Source: Rhizobium sp. CF080 | Lineage (GTDB): Bacteria > Pseudomonadota > Alphaproteobacteria > Rhizobiales > Rhizobiaceae | Length of the DNA: 64,000 nucleotides | Assembly: GCF_000282095.2 (NCBI RefSeq) | Contig: NZ_AKKC02000010.1 | Location: 186,001-250,000, forward strand | Reading direction: 5' to 3' | In this document: piece by piece, positions 1 to 8,719 of the stretch | Position numbering within the stretch: the first letter of the stretch is position 1 | Layout: each line of letters starts with the position of its first letter | Made by a program: the position numbers and the translations under genes | The notes under the pieces: generated by a model | What the model was told of the DNA's origin: nothing | What the model saw: the letters and a program-made list of their open reading frames with translations, nothing else | Databases searched by the model: none

Positions 1-387
1 CCAGTCCTTGCCGTCGAAATGGCCGCAGGTATGGCTGGAAATGTCATGGCCTTCGAGATGCGCCTGCCAGACATGGCCGAGCCTTTCGCGGGCCTCAGCA
101 GCGGTCTGGGCAAAGCCGATATTCGACTTGCCCGGCTTCTCGTGCGGTCCCTGGTAGCTTTTCGCGTTGGCCCGTTCGATCACCAGCGTACAGGACACGA
201 AATAGGTGAAATGAGCATTGGTGCGCTTGGCGAGATCGCGGCTGCGCTGCCAGAGATTGTTGGCGCCGGCGCCGTCGAAGGAGACCATCACCAGCTGTTT
301 CGGCTTGCCAGCGGTATTGTCGGCGGTATTGGCTGCGAAGGGCGCGGCAAGAAGACAGAGGACGAGGGGAAGGGCAAGAGGACGCAT
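1..387 (-). CDS. Polysaccharide deacetylase family protein, N-terminal part, cut by window edge
   Basis: The frame runs from an ATG at 385-387 off the left edge of the window, giving the first 129 residues. Residues 1-19 form a signal peptide (short basic start, Leu/Ala-rich core, APFAA), so the product should be exported. VSFDGAG at 35-41 sits where NodB-type deacetylases have the TFDDG metal-binding motif, and HTCGH at 119-123 matches motif 2, H(S/T)xxH, which holds the metal. The second Asp of motif 1 is replaced by Gly, so activity is less certain. Family members remove N- or O-acetyl groups from chitin-like or other polysaccharides. The gene is transcribed away from the TPR gene at 650. 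Confidence 0.75.
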   Translation of the reverse strand, partial: MRPLALPLVLCLLAAPFAANTADNTAGKPKQLVMVSFDGAGANNLWQRSRDLAKRTNAHFTYFVSCTLVIERANAKSYQGPHEKPGKSNIGFAQTAAEARERLGHVWQAHLEGHDISSHTCGHFDGKDW

Positions 388-649
388 CGGGTACCTGAAA
401 CATGCGGAAGGACAGCGGCTTTGTGACGGCTGAATGAGGCGAAGCTTTGAACGGATGGATCGAAGTGCCGATTCCTACCCTGCGGCCTCTAACAAGCTTT
501 CCGGGCTACATTTTTGCTTTCTGCCCGTGATCTTGCCAAAGCCGGCGGCCACTTTTGCGCGACAGGCGTTAAGGGGGGCCTTACATCTCCGGGAAAATAG
601 GCTAGAAGGCGCTTTTCCGCATGATGGGCCGGTTGGGCCGGAGACTTTG

Positions 650-1321
650 ATGGCGCAGGACGACGACAGTTTTATTCGCGAAGTGAACGAGGAACTTCGC
701 TCCGATCAGTTCAGGGGTGCATGGCAGCGTTACGGCAAGGTCGTGATCGGTGTGGCCGTGCTGATCGTCGTCGGTACGGCCGGCTATCGCGGCTACGAAT
801 ACTGGGACACGCATAATTCCTCGCAATCGGGCGACCGTTTCCTGGCGGCCCTGAAGCTTGCCTCTGAAAACAAGAGCGACGAGGCGCTCTCCGCCTTCGC
901 AGCGCTCGAAAAGGACGGCACCGGCGCTTATCCCGTGCTCGCCAAGCTGCGCGCCGGTTCGGTGCAGCAGTCCAAGGGCGATGCCGCGGGTGCGATCGCC
1001 ACCTTCTCGGCGGTCGGCAAGGATGCCAAGGCGCCGCAGTCGATGCGCGACCTCGCCCGGATGCGCGCCGCCTGGCTGCTGATCGACAACGGCACCTATG
1101 AACAGGTGGCCGCCGAAGTGCAGCCGATGGCGGTGCCCGCCAATCCGCTTGCCAATTCCGCCCGCGAGGCGCTTGGTCTTGCCGCCTACAAGGCCGGCAA
1201 GATCGCGCAGGCCAAGGAATGGTTCCAGCAGATCGCCAATGACGCCTCTGCGCCGCGCAACGTCGCCAACCGCGCGCAGATCATGCTCGACAACATCACC
1301 TCTTCCGGCAAGGCGCCCTGA
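650..1321 (+). CDS. YfgM-like tetratricopeptide-repeat inner membrane protein
   Basis: A 223-residue protein when started at the ATG at 650 (MAQDDDSF); upstream in-frame codons look non-coding. One membrane helix lies at about 30-46, after a short acidic cytoplasmic N-terminus, and the rest is a periplasmic Ala-rich helical repeat region typical of TPR (SEL1-like) folds. The arrangement directly upstream of der mirrors yfgM-bamB-der of enterobacteria, where YfgM is a periplasmic chaperone partner of the SecYEG translocon. Here bamB is absent between the two genes and only 31 bp separate it from der. The role is inferred from architecture and synteny. Confidence 0.8.
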   Translation: MAQDDDSFIREVNEELRSDQFRGAWQRYGKVVIGVAVLIVVGTAGYRGYEYWDTHNSSQSGDRFLAALKLASENKSDEALSAFAALEKDGTGAYPVLAKLRAGSVQQSKGDAAGAIATFSAVGKDAKAPQSMRDLARMRAAWLLIDNGTYEQVAAEVQPMAVPANPLANSAREALGLAAYKAGKIAQAKEWFQQIANDASAPRNVANRAQIMLDNITSSGKAP

Positions 1322-1352
1322 CGGGTTTCGCTCAGGGCTTTAAGGATACAGA

Positions 1353-2780
1353 ATGAGCTTCACCGTCGCCATCGTCGGACGCCCGAACGTCGGCAAGTCC
1401 ACGCTTTTCAATCGCCTGGTTGGAAAGAAGCTGGCGCTTGTCGACGACACGCCGGGCGTCACCCGCGACCGCCGTCCGGGCGACGCGAAGCTCATCGACC
1501 TGAAATTCACGATCATCGATACCGCCGGTCTCGAAGAGGCAGGACCCGAGACGCTCGAAGGCCGCATGCGCGCCCAGACCGAGGCTGCGGTCGACGACGC
1601 CGATCTGACGCTGTTCGTGGTCGATGCAAAATTTGGCCTGACGCCGCTCGACAAGACGTTCGGCGAGCTCTTGCGCCGCAGCGGCAAGCCGGTCGTGCTG
1701 GTCGCCAACAAGTCGGAAGCGCGCGGCTCGGATGCCGGTTTCTACGACGCCTATACGCTGGGCCTGGGCGAACCTGTGCCGATTTCGGCCGAGCACGGAC
1801 AGGGCATGATCGACCTGCGCGACGCGATCGTCGAGGCGCTCGGCGAGGAACGGGCGTTTCCGGAGGCCGACGACGAGGCGGAGACCAATATCGACGTCCG
1901 GGATTCCGATTTTGCGGACGAGGGCGACGAAGAGGTCGAGCCGGAATACGACGAGACCAAGCCGCTGCGCGTCGCCATCATCGGCCGCCCGAATGCCGGC
2001 AAGTCGACGCTGATCAACCGGTTTCTCGGCGAGGACCGGCTGCTGACCGGCCCGGAAGCGGGCATTACCCGCGACTCGATTTCGGTCGAGTGGGAGTGGC
2101 GCGGCCGCACCATCAAGATGTTCGACACTGCCGGCATGCGCAAGAAGGCACGCGTCCAGGAGAAGCTCGAAAAGCTCTCGGTTGCGGATGCGCTACGCTC
2201 GATCCGGTTTGCCGAAACTGTGGTCATCGTTTTCGACGCGACCATTCCGTTCGAAAAGCAGGACCTGCAGCTCGTCGACCTGGTGCTGCGCGAAGGCAGG
2301 GCCGCCGTGCTCGCCTTCAACAAGTGGGACCTGGTCGAGGATACGCAGGCGGTGCTTGCGGATCTGCGCGAAAAGACCGAGAGGCTTCTGCCGCAGGCGC
2401 GGGGCTTGCGCGCGGTGCCGATTTCCGGCCAGACGGGCTATGGGCTCGACAAGCTGATGCAGAGCATCATCGACACGGACAAGGTATGGAACAAGCGCAT
2501 CTCGACCGCCAGGCTCAACCGCTGGCTCGACGGCGTGCAGACCCAGCATCCGCCACCGGCCGTCTCCGGACGCCGCCTGAAGCTCAAGTACATGACCCAG
2601 GTGAAAGCCCGCCCGCCGGCCTTCATGGTGTCCTGCACCAGGCCTGACGCGCTGCCGGAAAGCTATATCCGCTACCTGATCAACGGGTTGCGCGCCGACT
2701 TCGACATTCCGGGCGTGCCGATCCGCATGCATTTCAAGGCGGGTGAAAACCCGTTCGAGGGGCGCAAGAAGAAGCGGTAG
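1353..2780 (+). CDS. der: Ribosome-assembly GTPase Der (EngA)
   Basis: A 475-residue protein with the double G-domain architecture unique to Der. The first P-loop is GRPNVGKS at 9-16, with DTAG near 56 and NKSE at 119-122. An acidic linker occupies about 165-203. The second P-loop is GRPNAGKS at 211-218, with DTAG and NKWD following. The C-terminal part is the KH-like domain, ending in a basic tail (GRKKKR). Der binds the 50S subunit late in assembly and is essential in the bacteria tested. It probably shares a transcript with the TPR gene upstream. A palindromic repeat follows the stop at once. Confidence 0.97.
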   Translation: MSFTVAIVGRPNVGKSTLFNRLVGKKLALVDDTPGVTRDRRPGDAKLIDLKFTIIDTAGLEEAGPETLEGRMRAQTEAAVDDADLTLFVVDAKFGLTPLDKTFGELLRRSGKPVVLVANKSEARGSDAGFYDAYTLGLGEPVPISAEHGQGMIDLRDAIVEALGEERAFPEADDEAETNIDVRDSDFADEGDEEVEPEYDETKPLRVAIIGRPNAGKSTLINRFLGEDRLLTGPEAGITRDSISVEWEWRGRTIKMFDTAGMRKKARVQEKLEKLSVADALRSIRFAETVVIVFDATIPFEKQDLQLVDLVLREGRAAVLAFNKWDLVEDTQAVLADLREKTERLLPQARGLRAVPISGQTGYGLDKLMQSIIDTDKVWNKRISTARLNRWLDGVQTQHPPPAVSGRRLKLKYMTQVKARPPAFMVSCTRPDALPESYIRYLINGLRADFDIPGVPIRMHFKAGENPFEGRKKKR

Positions 2781-2792
2781 GGCGTACCCCTT

Positions 2793-2930
2793 CTTCTCCC
2801 CAGCGGGGAGAAGGTGGCCCGTAGGGCCGGATGAGGGGGGCGAAGCCATATCGCAAGGGCCGAACTCGTGAGCCCCCTCATCGCCTCGCATTCGCTCGGC
2901 ACTTCTCCCCGCTGGGGAGAAGAGGGTGCC
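2793..2930. repeat. RIME-like compound palindromic repeat (gene-less copy)
   Basis: Two palindromes, CTTCTCCCC-AGC-GGGGAGAAG (2793-2813) and CTTCTCCCC-GCT-GGGGAGAAG (2902-2922), lie about 90 bp apart. Between them are oppositely oriented arms, GATGAGGGGGGC near 2830 and GCCCCCTCATC near 2872. The element therefore is an inverted repeat of two hairpin-tipped arms, as described for Rhizobium-specific intergenic mosaic elements (RIME). It fills the gap between the convergent der and glycosyltransferase genes and could terminate transcription in both directions. The same arm motifs reappear around the DUF559 gene at 40.5-41.0 kb. Confidence 0.8.
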
Positions 2931-2962
2931 ACGAGCTATCGATCACCCTGTCAAGGGCGCTA

Positions 2963-4024
2963 CTACACCGTCGAAGGCCGAATTCCACCCCGCGGTGCCG
3001 GCAGTTTCGGCCGCCCCTGGGCGATCAGCACATTGTTCAGGAACTGTTTCGATGCCGCTTCCCAGGTGAATTTGCGGGCAAGCGTCTGGGCGTTTTCGCG
3101 CGAGCAGCCGAGTGCCGCAAGGCAGGCTTCGTGCAGGTCTTCGCTGAGCGCGCCGGCGCCAGACCCTTCCTCGATGATGTCGATCGGGCCGGTGACCGGG
3201 TAGGCGGCGACCGGCACGCCGCTGGCGAGCGCCTCGAGGATGGTGTTGCCGAACGTGTCGGTCTTCGACGGGAAGACGAAGACGTCGGCCTGCGCATAGG
3301 CGCGGGCGAGATCCTCGCCGGTCTTCATGCCGGTGAACAGCACGTTCGGATAACGTTTTTGCAGGTCGGCGCGGGCAGGACCATCGCCGACCACGACCTT
3401 GGAGCCGGGCAGGTCGAGATCGAGGAAGGCCGGCAGGTTCTTTTCCACCGCGACGCGGCCGACGGTCATGAAGATCGGGCGCGGCAGGTCGAAGGGCCGC
3501 TCGTCGAGATCCATCGGATGGAACATGGTCTGGTCGATACCGCGGCTCCAGCGCAGCAGGTTTTTCAGGCCGAGTTTCGACAGTTCGCGCTCGAGGCTGG
3601 CGGTCGCCACCATGCAGCCGTTGCCGGCATTGTGGAACCAGCGCACGAAGCCATGCAGCCAGCGGACCGGAATGGGGAAGCGCGCCGACACATATTCCGG
3701 AAAGCGGGTGTGGTAGCTGGTCGAGAACGGGATGTTGTTCTTGAGGCACCAGCGGCGCGCCAGCAGGCCGAGCGGGCCTTCGGTGGCGATATGCACGGCG
3801 GTCGGCATCGACGCCTGGATGGCGCTGGCAATCTGCCAGTAGGTGGCGACCGAGAGGCGGATTTCCGGATAGGTGGGGCAGGGAACGCTGGTGAAATCCT
3901 GCGGCGTCACCATCGTCACGTCGACGCCCATCTGGGCAAGTTCCCGATTGGTATTCTCGATCGAACGGACGACGCCGTTCACCTGAGGGTACCAGGCATC
4001 CGTCACGATGGTTATTCTTGTCAT
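2963..4024 (-). CDS. Family 4 glycosyltransferase (GT-B fold)
   Basis: A 353-residue protein. The N-terminus has the pattern TDAWYPQVNGVVRS with the NGV glycine loop, typical of GT4 enzymes annotated as GDP-mannose-dependent or UDP-sugar-dependent glycolipid transferases. The C-terminal nucleotide-sugar domain shows VGRVAVEKN, VGDGP and FPSKTDTFGNTILEA. The last is the E-x7-E region, with the first Glu replaced by Asp. No signal peptide or membrane helix is seen, so it acts at the cytoplasmic face. Related rhizobial enzymes make glycosyl-diacylglycerols under phosphate limitation; that substrate is only a suggestion. No pho box was recognised. Confidence 0.85.
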   Translation of the reverse strand: MTRITIVTDAWYPQVNGVVRSIENTNRELAQMGVDVTMVTPQDFTSVPCPTYPEIRLSVATYWQIASAIQASMPTAVHIATEGPLGLLARRWCLKNNIPFSTSYHTRFPEYVSARFPIPVRWLHGFVRWFHNAGNGCMVATASLERELSKLGLKNLLRWSRGIDQTMFHPMDLDERPFDLPRPIFMTVGRVAVEKNLPAFLDLDLPGSKVVVGDGPARADLQKRYPNVLFTGMKTGEDLARAYAQADVFVFPSKTDTFGNTILEALASGVPVAAYPVTGPIDIIEEGSGAGALSEDLHEACLAALGCSRENAQTLARKFTWEAASKQFLNNVLIAQGRPKLPAPRGGIRPSTV

Positions 4025-4103
4025 GGAAGGCCGAACCCGGTTGCCGATCCGTCCACGACTCGCGCGTGACGAAGCGTTGTCGGCCCTCTATCGGAAAAGT
4101 TTG

Positions 4104-4706
4104 TTACAGGCTGATGAAGGGGGCAACCAAGACACGGAGAGGCGACGCCGAGGAACTGGGCGGTTCAACAATAGGAATGCCAAGTACCGCCAAAGTTCCG
4201 AATATTCCCGCCGCCAATACACTGAAGCCCCAAGCCGCTGACCAGATCAGCACCAGTGTTTGCGGAAAAATTGTGGAGGCGCTACGGCCTCGGTCTATAT
4301 CCTTCTTTTCGCCAAAAGGGCGCGGCAGGCCGATCGCTTTGAACTTGACCTCGTCTCGTTGATATCTCTCACGTAGATATTCGATTTGCTCAAGCGCAGC
4401 ATCGACCCCTCTCAGGACGCGGAGAGAGAAATACACGCCAAGGGCAGCCAAACATCCCAACAGAAAGCAACCGGCGATCATCCAAGTCGTTAGATAGGCG
4501 AGTTTCGTATCGACGAGCTTCATCATGATGTTGACGACCACGGCCGAGGCCGAGAAGATACCCGCACTAAAAAATATTGCCCATCCAAGACGTTGGTTAA
4601 TAAGGTTATTTTCGCGGTCCATATTTCGCCAGATCGCGTCATATATTCGATACGAGTCAGTCTGCTCCGTAGCAACAGCAGGCGGTATGATCGGCTTTTC
4701 ACACAT
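4104..4706 (-). CDS. Unknown membrane protein, three to four predicted helices
   Basis: Not recognised as a named family. Started at the ATG at 4706 (MCEKPIIPP), it has 200 residues; GGAAAG lies a few bases upstream, while the longer start at 4751 lacks a ribosome site. A soluble N-terminus with the pattern MDRENNLINQRLGW leads into a hydrophobic pair (FFSAGIFSASAVVVNIM and the WMIAGCFLLGCLAAL stretch). Then comes a charged coil (LEQIEYLRERYQ) and a last pair around LVLIWSAAWGFSVLAAG. The NLINQRL-aromatic entry into a helix pair resembles a widespread family of small unknown membrane proteins. Its bases look less GC-rich than its neighbours, so recent acquisition is possible. Confidence 0.65.
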   Translation of the reverse strand: MCEKPIIPPAVATEQTDSYRIYDAIWRNMDRENNLINQRLGWAIFFSAGIFSASAVVVNIMMKLVDTKLAYLTTWMIAGCFLLGCLAALGVYFSLRVLRGVDAALEQIEYLRERYQRDEVKFKAIGLPRPFGEKKDIDRGRSASTIFPQTLVLIWSAAWGFSVLAAGIFGTLAVLGIPIVEPPSSSASPLRVLVAPFISL

Positions 4707-4871
4707 AGTTGCTACTTTCCGGTGGGACCTAGTTACAACCTTCGCATTCATGCAATCATGAATTGATTTTTCTGGCTACGTCTCCTTTCTGATGATCTCT
4801 CAAGGCTTCCGCTTATCGATTGAACTGCCGCGCGTTCAATGGGATTATCGATCCGATCAGGAGGATTGCCC

Positions 4872-5279
4872 ATGATTTCGTCGACCGTCGAGCTTCGCAA
4901 CGTGGCCGGAACCGAGGCGGCGCTGGGGTGGGCCGGCAGCCATACGATCGTCGTCGACCGGCCGGAGGGGAAGGCTGGCGGGCGCAATCTCGGGTTCAAT
5001 GGCGGGCAGCTGCTGGCGCTGGCGATCGGCGGATGCTTCTGCAACGATCTCCGATATGTCGCTCACGAAATGAATGTCGACATCGAGGATATCGCGGTCA
5101 GCGTCACGCTGGAGCTCGACGGCACGCCGCTGGTTGCCGTGGGTGCGGAGCTCGACGTCATCTGCACCTCGGGCGATGGCTCCGACACCAGGGCCCTGAT
5201 CGAACGGGCCAGAAGCGTCTGCACGGTAGCCAATTCGGTGATGCAGGGATTTCCGGTGTCGTTCCGGGTCGCCGGCTGA
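4872..5279 (+). CDS. OsmC family protein
   Basis: A 135-residue protein starting at the ATG at 4872, preceded by a good ribosome site (AGGAGG, six bases before the ATG). The OsmC/Ohr fold is indicated by the first reactive-cysteine helix, GGQLLALAIGGCFCNDL (Cys55 and Cys57), and by SVCTVANSV with Cys117 near the C-terminus. Family members reduce organic hydroperoxides, but the CxC spacing here differs from the classical Ohr cysteine pair. It may therefore belong to the YhfA/SACOL-like branch with less certain chemistry. It stands alone and converges with the gene at 5312. Confidence 0.85.
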   Translation: MISSTVELRNVAGTEAALGWAGSHTIVVDRPEGKAGGRNLGFNGGQLLALAIGGCFCNDLRYVAHEMNVDIEDIAVSVTLELDGTPLVAVGAELDVICTSGDGSDTRALIERARSVCTVANSVMQGFPVSFRVAG

Positions 5280-5311
5280 CGCTCGAGCGAGGGCAGCCGG
5301 CGCCGGGAGCG

Positions 5312-5830
5312 TTATTCCGCGGCGATGGTGAATTCCTGATCGAATGTCGAGGTCTGGTCGCCGCTCATGTCGTGGATCGTATAGGTCAGGGTATATTTGC
5401 CGGCCGGTGCGCCTGTCAGCGTCAGGGTGAAGTCCATGGAGAATTCCATGTTGGCGTTGTGGCTCTGCAGAACATTGGTAGAAAAGGCCTTCTTGTCGAG
5501 CATGACGTCGCCGTTCGCCGCCTTGATCTTCAGGTCCGACACGAAGTTGAGTTCGTACATGTCGTGGGGAAGCTCTTTCCAGCCATAGCCGATCGGTTCG
5601 ACATAGGTGATGACCTTTTCACCCTGCTTGAAAATGCTGGACTGCTTTTCCTGATAGATGCCGTACCCGGTGGAGGGCGCGGTGACGAAGGTCACCAGGC
5701 GCTCCGTCAGGCCGAGCTTTCCCCATGCCTCGTAGGTCTTCTCTTCGGCCTTGGTCAGGACATCGATCGGGGCGGAGTGTGCAGCCTGGGACAGCGCCAG
5801 GACGGTCAGGACGGCAAGAGCGATACGCAT
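5312..5830 (-). CDS. Exported protein of unknown function
   Basis: A 172-residue protein with a clear signal peptide (MRIALAVLTVLALSQAAHSA, cut after about 19-20). GAGGA lies eight bases before the ATG. The mature part is rich in beta-strand-like alternation and ends in a Thr-rich segment (MDFTLTLTGAPAGKYTLTYT), suggesting an immunoglobulin-like or beta-sandwich periplasmic domain. There are no cysteines, lipobox or metal motifs. It has no obvious functional partner; the next gene is KDG kinase, 150 bp away and on the same strand. Real by composition and signal peptide; function unknown. Confidence 0.8.
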   Translation of the reverse strand: MRIALAVLTVLALSQAAHSAPIDVLTKAEEKTYEAWGKLGLTERLVTFVTAPSTGYGIYQEKQSSIFKQGEKVITYVEPIGYGWKELPHDMYELNFVSDLKIKAANGDVMLDKKAFSTNVLQSHNANMEFSMDFTLTLTGAPAGKYTLTYTIHDMSGDQTSTFDQEFTIAAE

Positions 5831-5980
5831 TTCATTTCCTCGTTGGGAGCAATCGTAAGCCGCCCTAGCTCTTTCAGATAATGACTAAAATTGATGTATG
5901 ACGCGCGCAGAAAAACAGGCGGACGAGGGCGTCGATCTCGGATCCCTTGTCCGTTGCGTCCAGATACGTCCGGAGGCGTG

Positions 5981-6901
5981 TTACCCCGGCAGCAGCGCCG
6001 GGCTGATCAGGGCGCCGTGGTGGCCGATGACGACCGAGGCGACCGAGGCGCCGTAGGCGGCGGCCTGTGCCGGTGGGGTGCCGCGGACGAGGCGTGACAG
6101 GAAGGCGCCGTTGAAGCTGTCGCCGGCGCTTGTCGTGTCGACGAGCAGGTCTGCCCTGACGGAGGGGACGTGGACGGGGGCGGCGCCGGCGAAGCTCAGT
6201 GTCGCGCCATCCGCGCCGTTCTTGACCACGACGTTTTCGACGCCGAGCGCGTGGTAGCGGGCGATGGTGTCTGCGACGGTCGCATCGCCGAAATGGGTGG
6301 TCTCGTCGTCGAAGCTCGGCAGGACGAGGGAGGCCGCCCGGGCGCCGGCCTCGATCGTCTTCAGCATATAATCCCTGTTCGGCCAGAGGCGGGGGCGGAT
6401 GTTCGGGTCGAAAGCGACCGTCTTGCCGGAAGCCTTGGCGCGGCGCAGTTCCGACAGCAGCGTCTCGACCGCTTCGGGGCTAAGGATGCCCAGTGTGATG
6501 CCGGAGAAATAGAGGATGTCGGCGGCCTCGATTGCCGCGCGCAGATGGTCGGCATCGTCGGCGAGTTTCCTGGCGGCGGCGGTATCGCGCCAGTAGCTGA
6601 AGGTGCGTTCGCCGTTCTTCAGCGTGATCAGGTAGAGGCCAGGCGTCTTGCCCTCGATGCGGCGGATGAAGCCCGTGCCGATGCCGGCATCCCTCATCAT
6701 CGACAGCATTTCGGTCGACAGGGGATCGTCGCCGACCGCGGTGAAATAGTCCACCGACCATTCGGCGGGCAAGCAGGCGCGCGCATACCAGGCGGTGTTG
6801 AACGTATCCCCGGCAAAGCCCTTGCGCAGCAGGCCTTCGCCCGCCTGCGACAGCTCCACCATGCACTCGCCGATCGAAAGAAGCCGTCCGCCCAATTGCA
6901 T
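5981..6901 (-). CDS. kdgK: 2-keto-3-deoxygluconate kinase (PfkB family)
   Basis: A 306-residue ribokinase/PfkB-family sugar kinase. The N-terminus LLSIGECMVEL followed by GGDTFNTA-like GFAGDTFNTAWYA is characteristic of KDG kinases. PfkB signature 2 is DTTSAGDSFNGAFL, whose Asp in SAGDSF is the catalytic base. The enzyme phosphorylates 2-dehydro-3-deoxygluconate to KDPG for the Entner-Doudoroff aldolase, downstream of pectin, uronate and glucuronate breakdown. The gene stands alone and is divergent from the alpha-glucosidase at 7051, with about 150 bp between, so the two sugar genes could share a control region. Confidence 0.92.
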   Translation of the reverse strand: MQLGGRLLSIGECMVELSQAGEGLLRKGFAGDTFNTAWYARACLPAEWSVDYFTAVGDDPLSTEMLSMMRDAGIGTGFIRRIEGKTPGLYLITLKNGERTFSYWRDTAAARKLADDADHLRAAIEAADILYFSGITLGILSPEAVETLLSELRRAKASGKTVAFDPNIRPRLWPNRDYMLKTIEAGARAASLVLPSFDDETTHFGDATVADTIARYHALGVENVVVKNGADGATLSFAGAAPVHVPSVRADLLVDTTSAGDSFNGAFLSRLVRGTPPAQAAAYGASVASVVIGHHGALISPALLPG

Positions 6902-7050
6902 CCCTCCCGTATTTTTAAACTCGCATAGGCCGAAGTTTCAGCCGTGGCAAGAGAGTGGTTTCGGAACTTCGCAGAGCCCCGCTTATGCGTTGTCTTTTGA
7001 ACGGGGGGCACTAGGTTGGGCTGGAACATTTGAGGAAGGAGAGTCGGACG

Positions 7051-8700
7051 ATGGCGACACAGGCAGTGAAGGCAGTCGATGCAAACTGGTGGCGCGGCGC
7101 GGTGATCTACCAGATCTATCCGCGCTCCTTTCAGGACTCGACCGGTGACGGGATCGGCGACATCAAGGGCATTACCGCCCGCCTGCCGCATGTCGCCTCG
7201 CTTGGCGTCGATGCGATCTGGCTCTCGCCCTTCTTCACTTCGCCGATGGCCGACATGGGCTACGACGTCTCCGACTACTGCAATGTCGACCCGATGTTCG
7301 GGACGCTCACCGACTTCGACGAGATGATGGCCGAGGCCGAGCGCCTGGGGCTGAAGGTGATCATCGACCAGGTGATTTCCCACACGTCCGACCGGCATCC
7401 GTGGTTCGTCGAAAGCCGCTCCAGCCGCACCAATCCCAAGGCCGACTGGTATGTCTGGGCCGATCCAAAACCGGACGGCACGGCGCCGACCAACTGGCTG
7501 TCGATTTTCGGCGGGCCGGGCTGGGAATGGGACGGGGTGCGCAAGCAATATTACATGCACAACTTCCTGATCGCCCAGCCGGACCTCAATTTCCACAATC
7601 CCGAGGTCCAGGCCGCCATGCTGGACACGGTGCGCTTCTGGCTGGACCGCGGCGTGCACGGGTTCCGGCTCGATACCGTCAACTACTATTTCCACGACAA
7701 GCAGCTGCGCAACAACCCGCCGATGGTCTACGATACCGACGGCGCAGGCATGGAGACGGACACCAATCCCTATTCCATGCAGAACCACCTCTACGACAAG
7801 ACCCAGCCGGAAAATATCGACTTCCTGAAGCGGCTGAGAGCGCTGCTCGACAGCTACGAGGGCCGTGCGACCGTCGGCGAAGTCGGCGACGGGCCGCGTT
7901 CGCTTTCGACGCTGGCGCTCTACACGACCGGCAACGACAAGCTGCACATGTGCTACACTTTCGATTTCCTGGGCCCCGCCTTCGATGCGGCCTATATCCG
8001 CAAGGTGATGACGACGGTTGCCGATACCGTCAGCAATGGCTGGGTGTGCTGGGCCTTTTCCAACCATGACGTGGTGCGGCATGTGACCCGCTTCGCTGAG
8101 TCTCCTGCCGAGCAGGACCGGGTCGCAAAACTGTCGATCACGCTGCTTTCGGTGCTGCGCGGCTCGATCTGCCTCTATCAGGGCGAGGAACTGGGGCTGA
8201 CCGAGGCGGAACTCACCTTCGAGGATCTGCGCGACCCCTACGGCATCCGCTTCTGGCCGGCCTTCAAGGGCCGCGATGGATGCCGCACGCCGATGGCCTG
8301 GGAGACAAGTGAGCCGCATGCGGGCTTCACCACCGGCTCGAAGACCTGGCTGCCGGTTCCGGGCGAACATGCAAGCCGTGCCGTCGATGCGCAGGAGGCA
8401 CTCCCGGATTCAGTGCTGCACCACTACCGGGCGGCGCTCGCCTTCCGCAAGGCGCATCCGCCGCTCATCGACGGCGACATGACCTTCCTCGACACCAACC
8501 AGGACTTGCTCGCCTTCGTGCGCGAGAAGGGCGGCGAAAAACTGCTGTTCGTCTTCAACCTGACCCGAGAGCCGCAGAACTTCACACTGCCGAAACGGTT
8601 CGGCGAAAGCCTGCCGGTCAACCTGCCGAGCTTCGAGTCGCGGCTCGAAAAGGGCGTCGTGAAACTCGACGCGCTCGACGTGTTCTGCGCCAGGGTGTGA
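7051..8700 (+). CDS. Alpha-glucosidase, glycoside hydrolase family 13
   Basis: A 549-residue protein. The start is the ATG at 7051, nine bases after AGGAAGGAG; a TTG further upstream is in frame but less likely. It is a GH13 (beta/alpha)8 enzyme: YQIYPRSFQDS region I, the nucleophile in GFRLDTVNYY (Asp208), the acid/base in VGEVGDG (Glu277) and the transition-state Asp340 in FSNHD. The layout is that of rhizobial AglA-type alpha-glucosidases, which act in the cytoplasm on imported sucrose, trehalose, maltose and similar alpha-glucosides. No aglEFG transporter or aglK is adjacent, so it is a solitary paralogue. No signal peptide is present. Confidence 0.93.
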   Translation: MATQAVKAVDANWWRGAVIYQIYPRSFQDSTGDGIGDIKGITARLPHVASLGVDAIWLSPFFTSPMADMGYDVSDYCNVDPMFGTLTDFDEMMAEAERLGLKVIIDQVISHTSDRHPWFVESRSSRTNPKADWYVWADPKPDGTAPTNWLSIFGGPGWEWDGVRKQYYMHNFLIAQPDLNFHNPEVQAAMLDTVRFWLDRGVHGFRLDTVNYYFHDKQLRNNPPMVYDTDGAGMETDTNPYSMQNHLYDKTQPENIDFLKRLRALLDSYEGRATVGEVGDGPRSLSTLALYTTGNDKLHMCYTFDFLGPAFDAAYIRKVMTTVADTVSNGWVCWAFSNHDVVRHVTRFAESPAEQDRVAKLSITLLSVLRGSICLYQGEELGLTEAELTFEDLRDPYGIRFWPAFKGRDGCRTPMAWETSEPHAGFTTGSKTWLPVPGEHASRAVDAQEALPDSVLHHYRAALAFRKAHPPLIDGDMTFLDTNQDLLAFVREKGGEKLLFVFNLTREPQNFTLPKRFGESLPVNLPSFESRLEKGVVKLDALDVFCARV

Positions 8701-8719
8701 GGATAGGCGCGGTCAAGGA

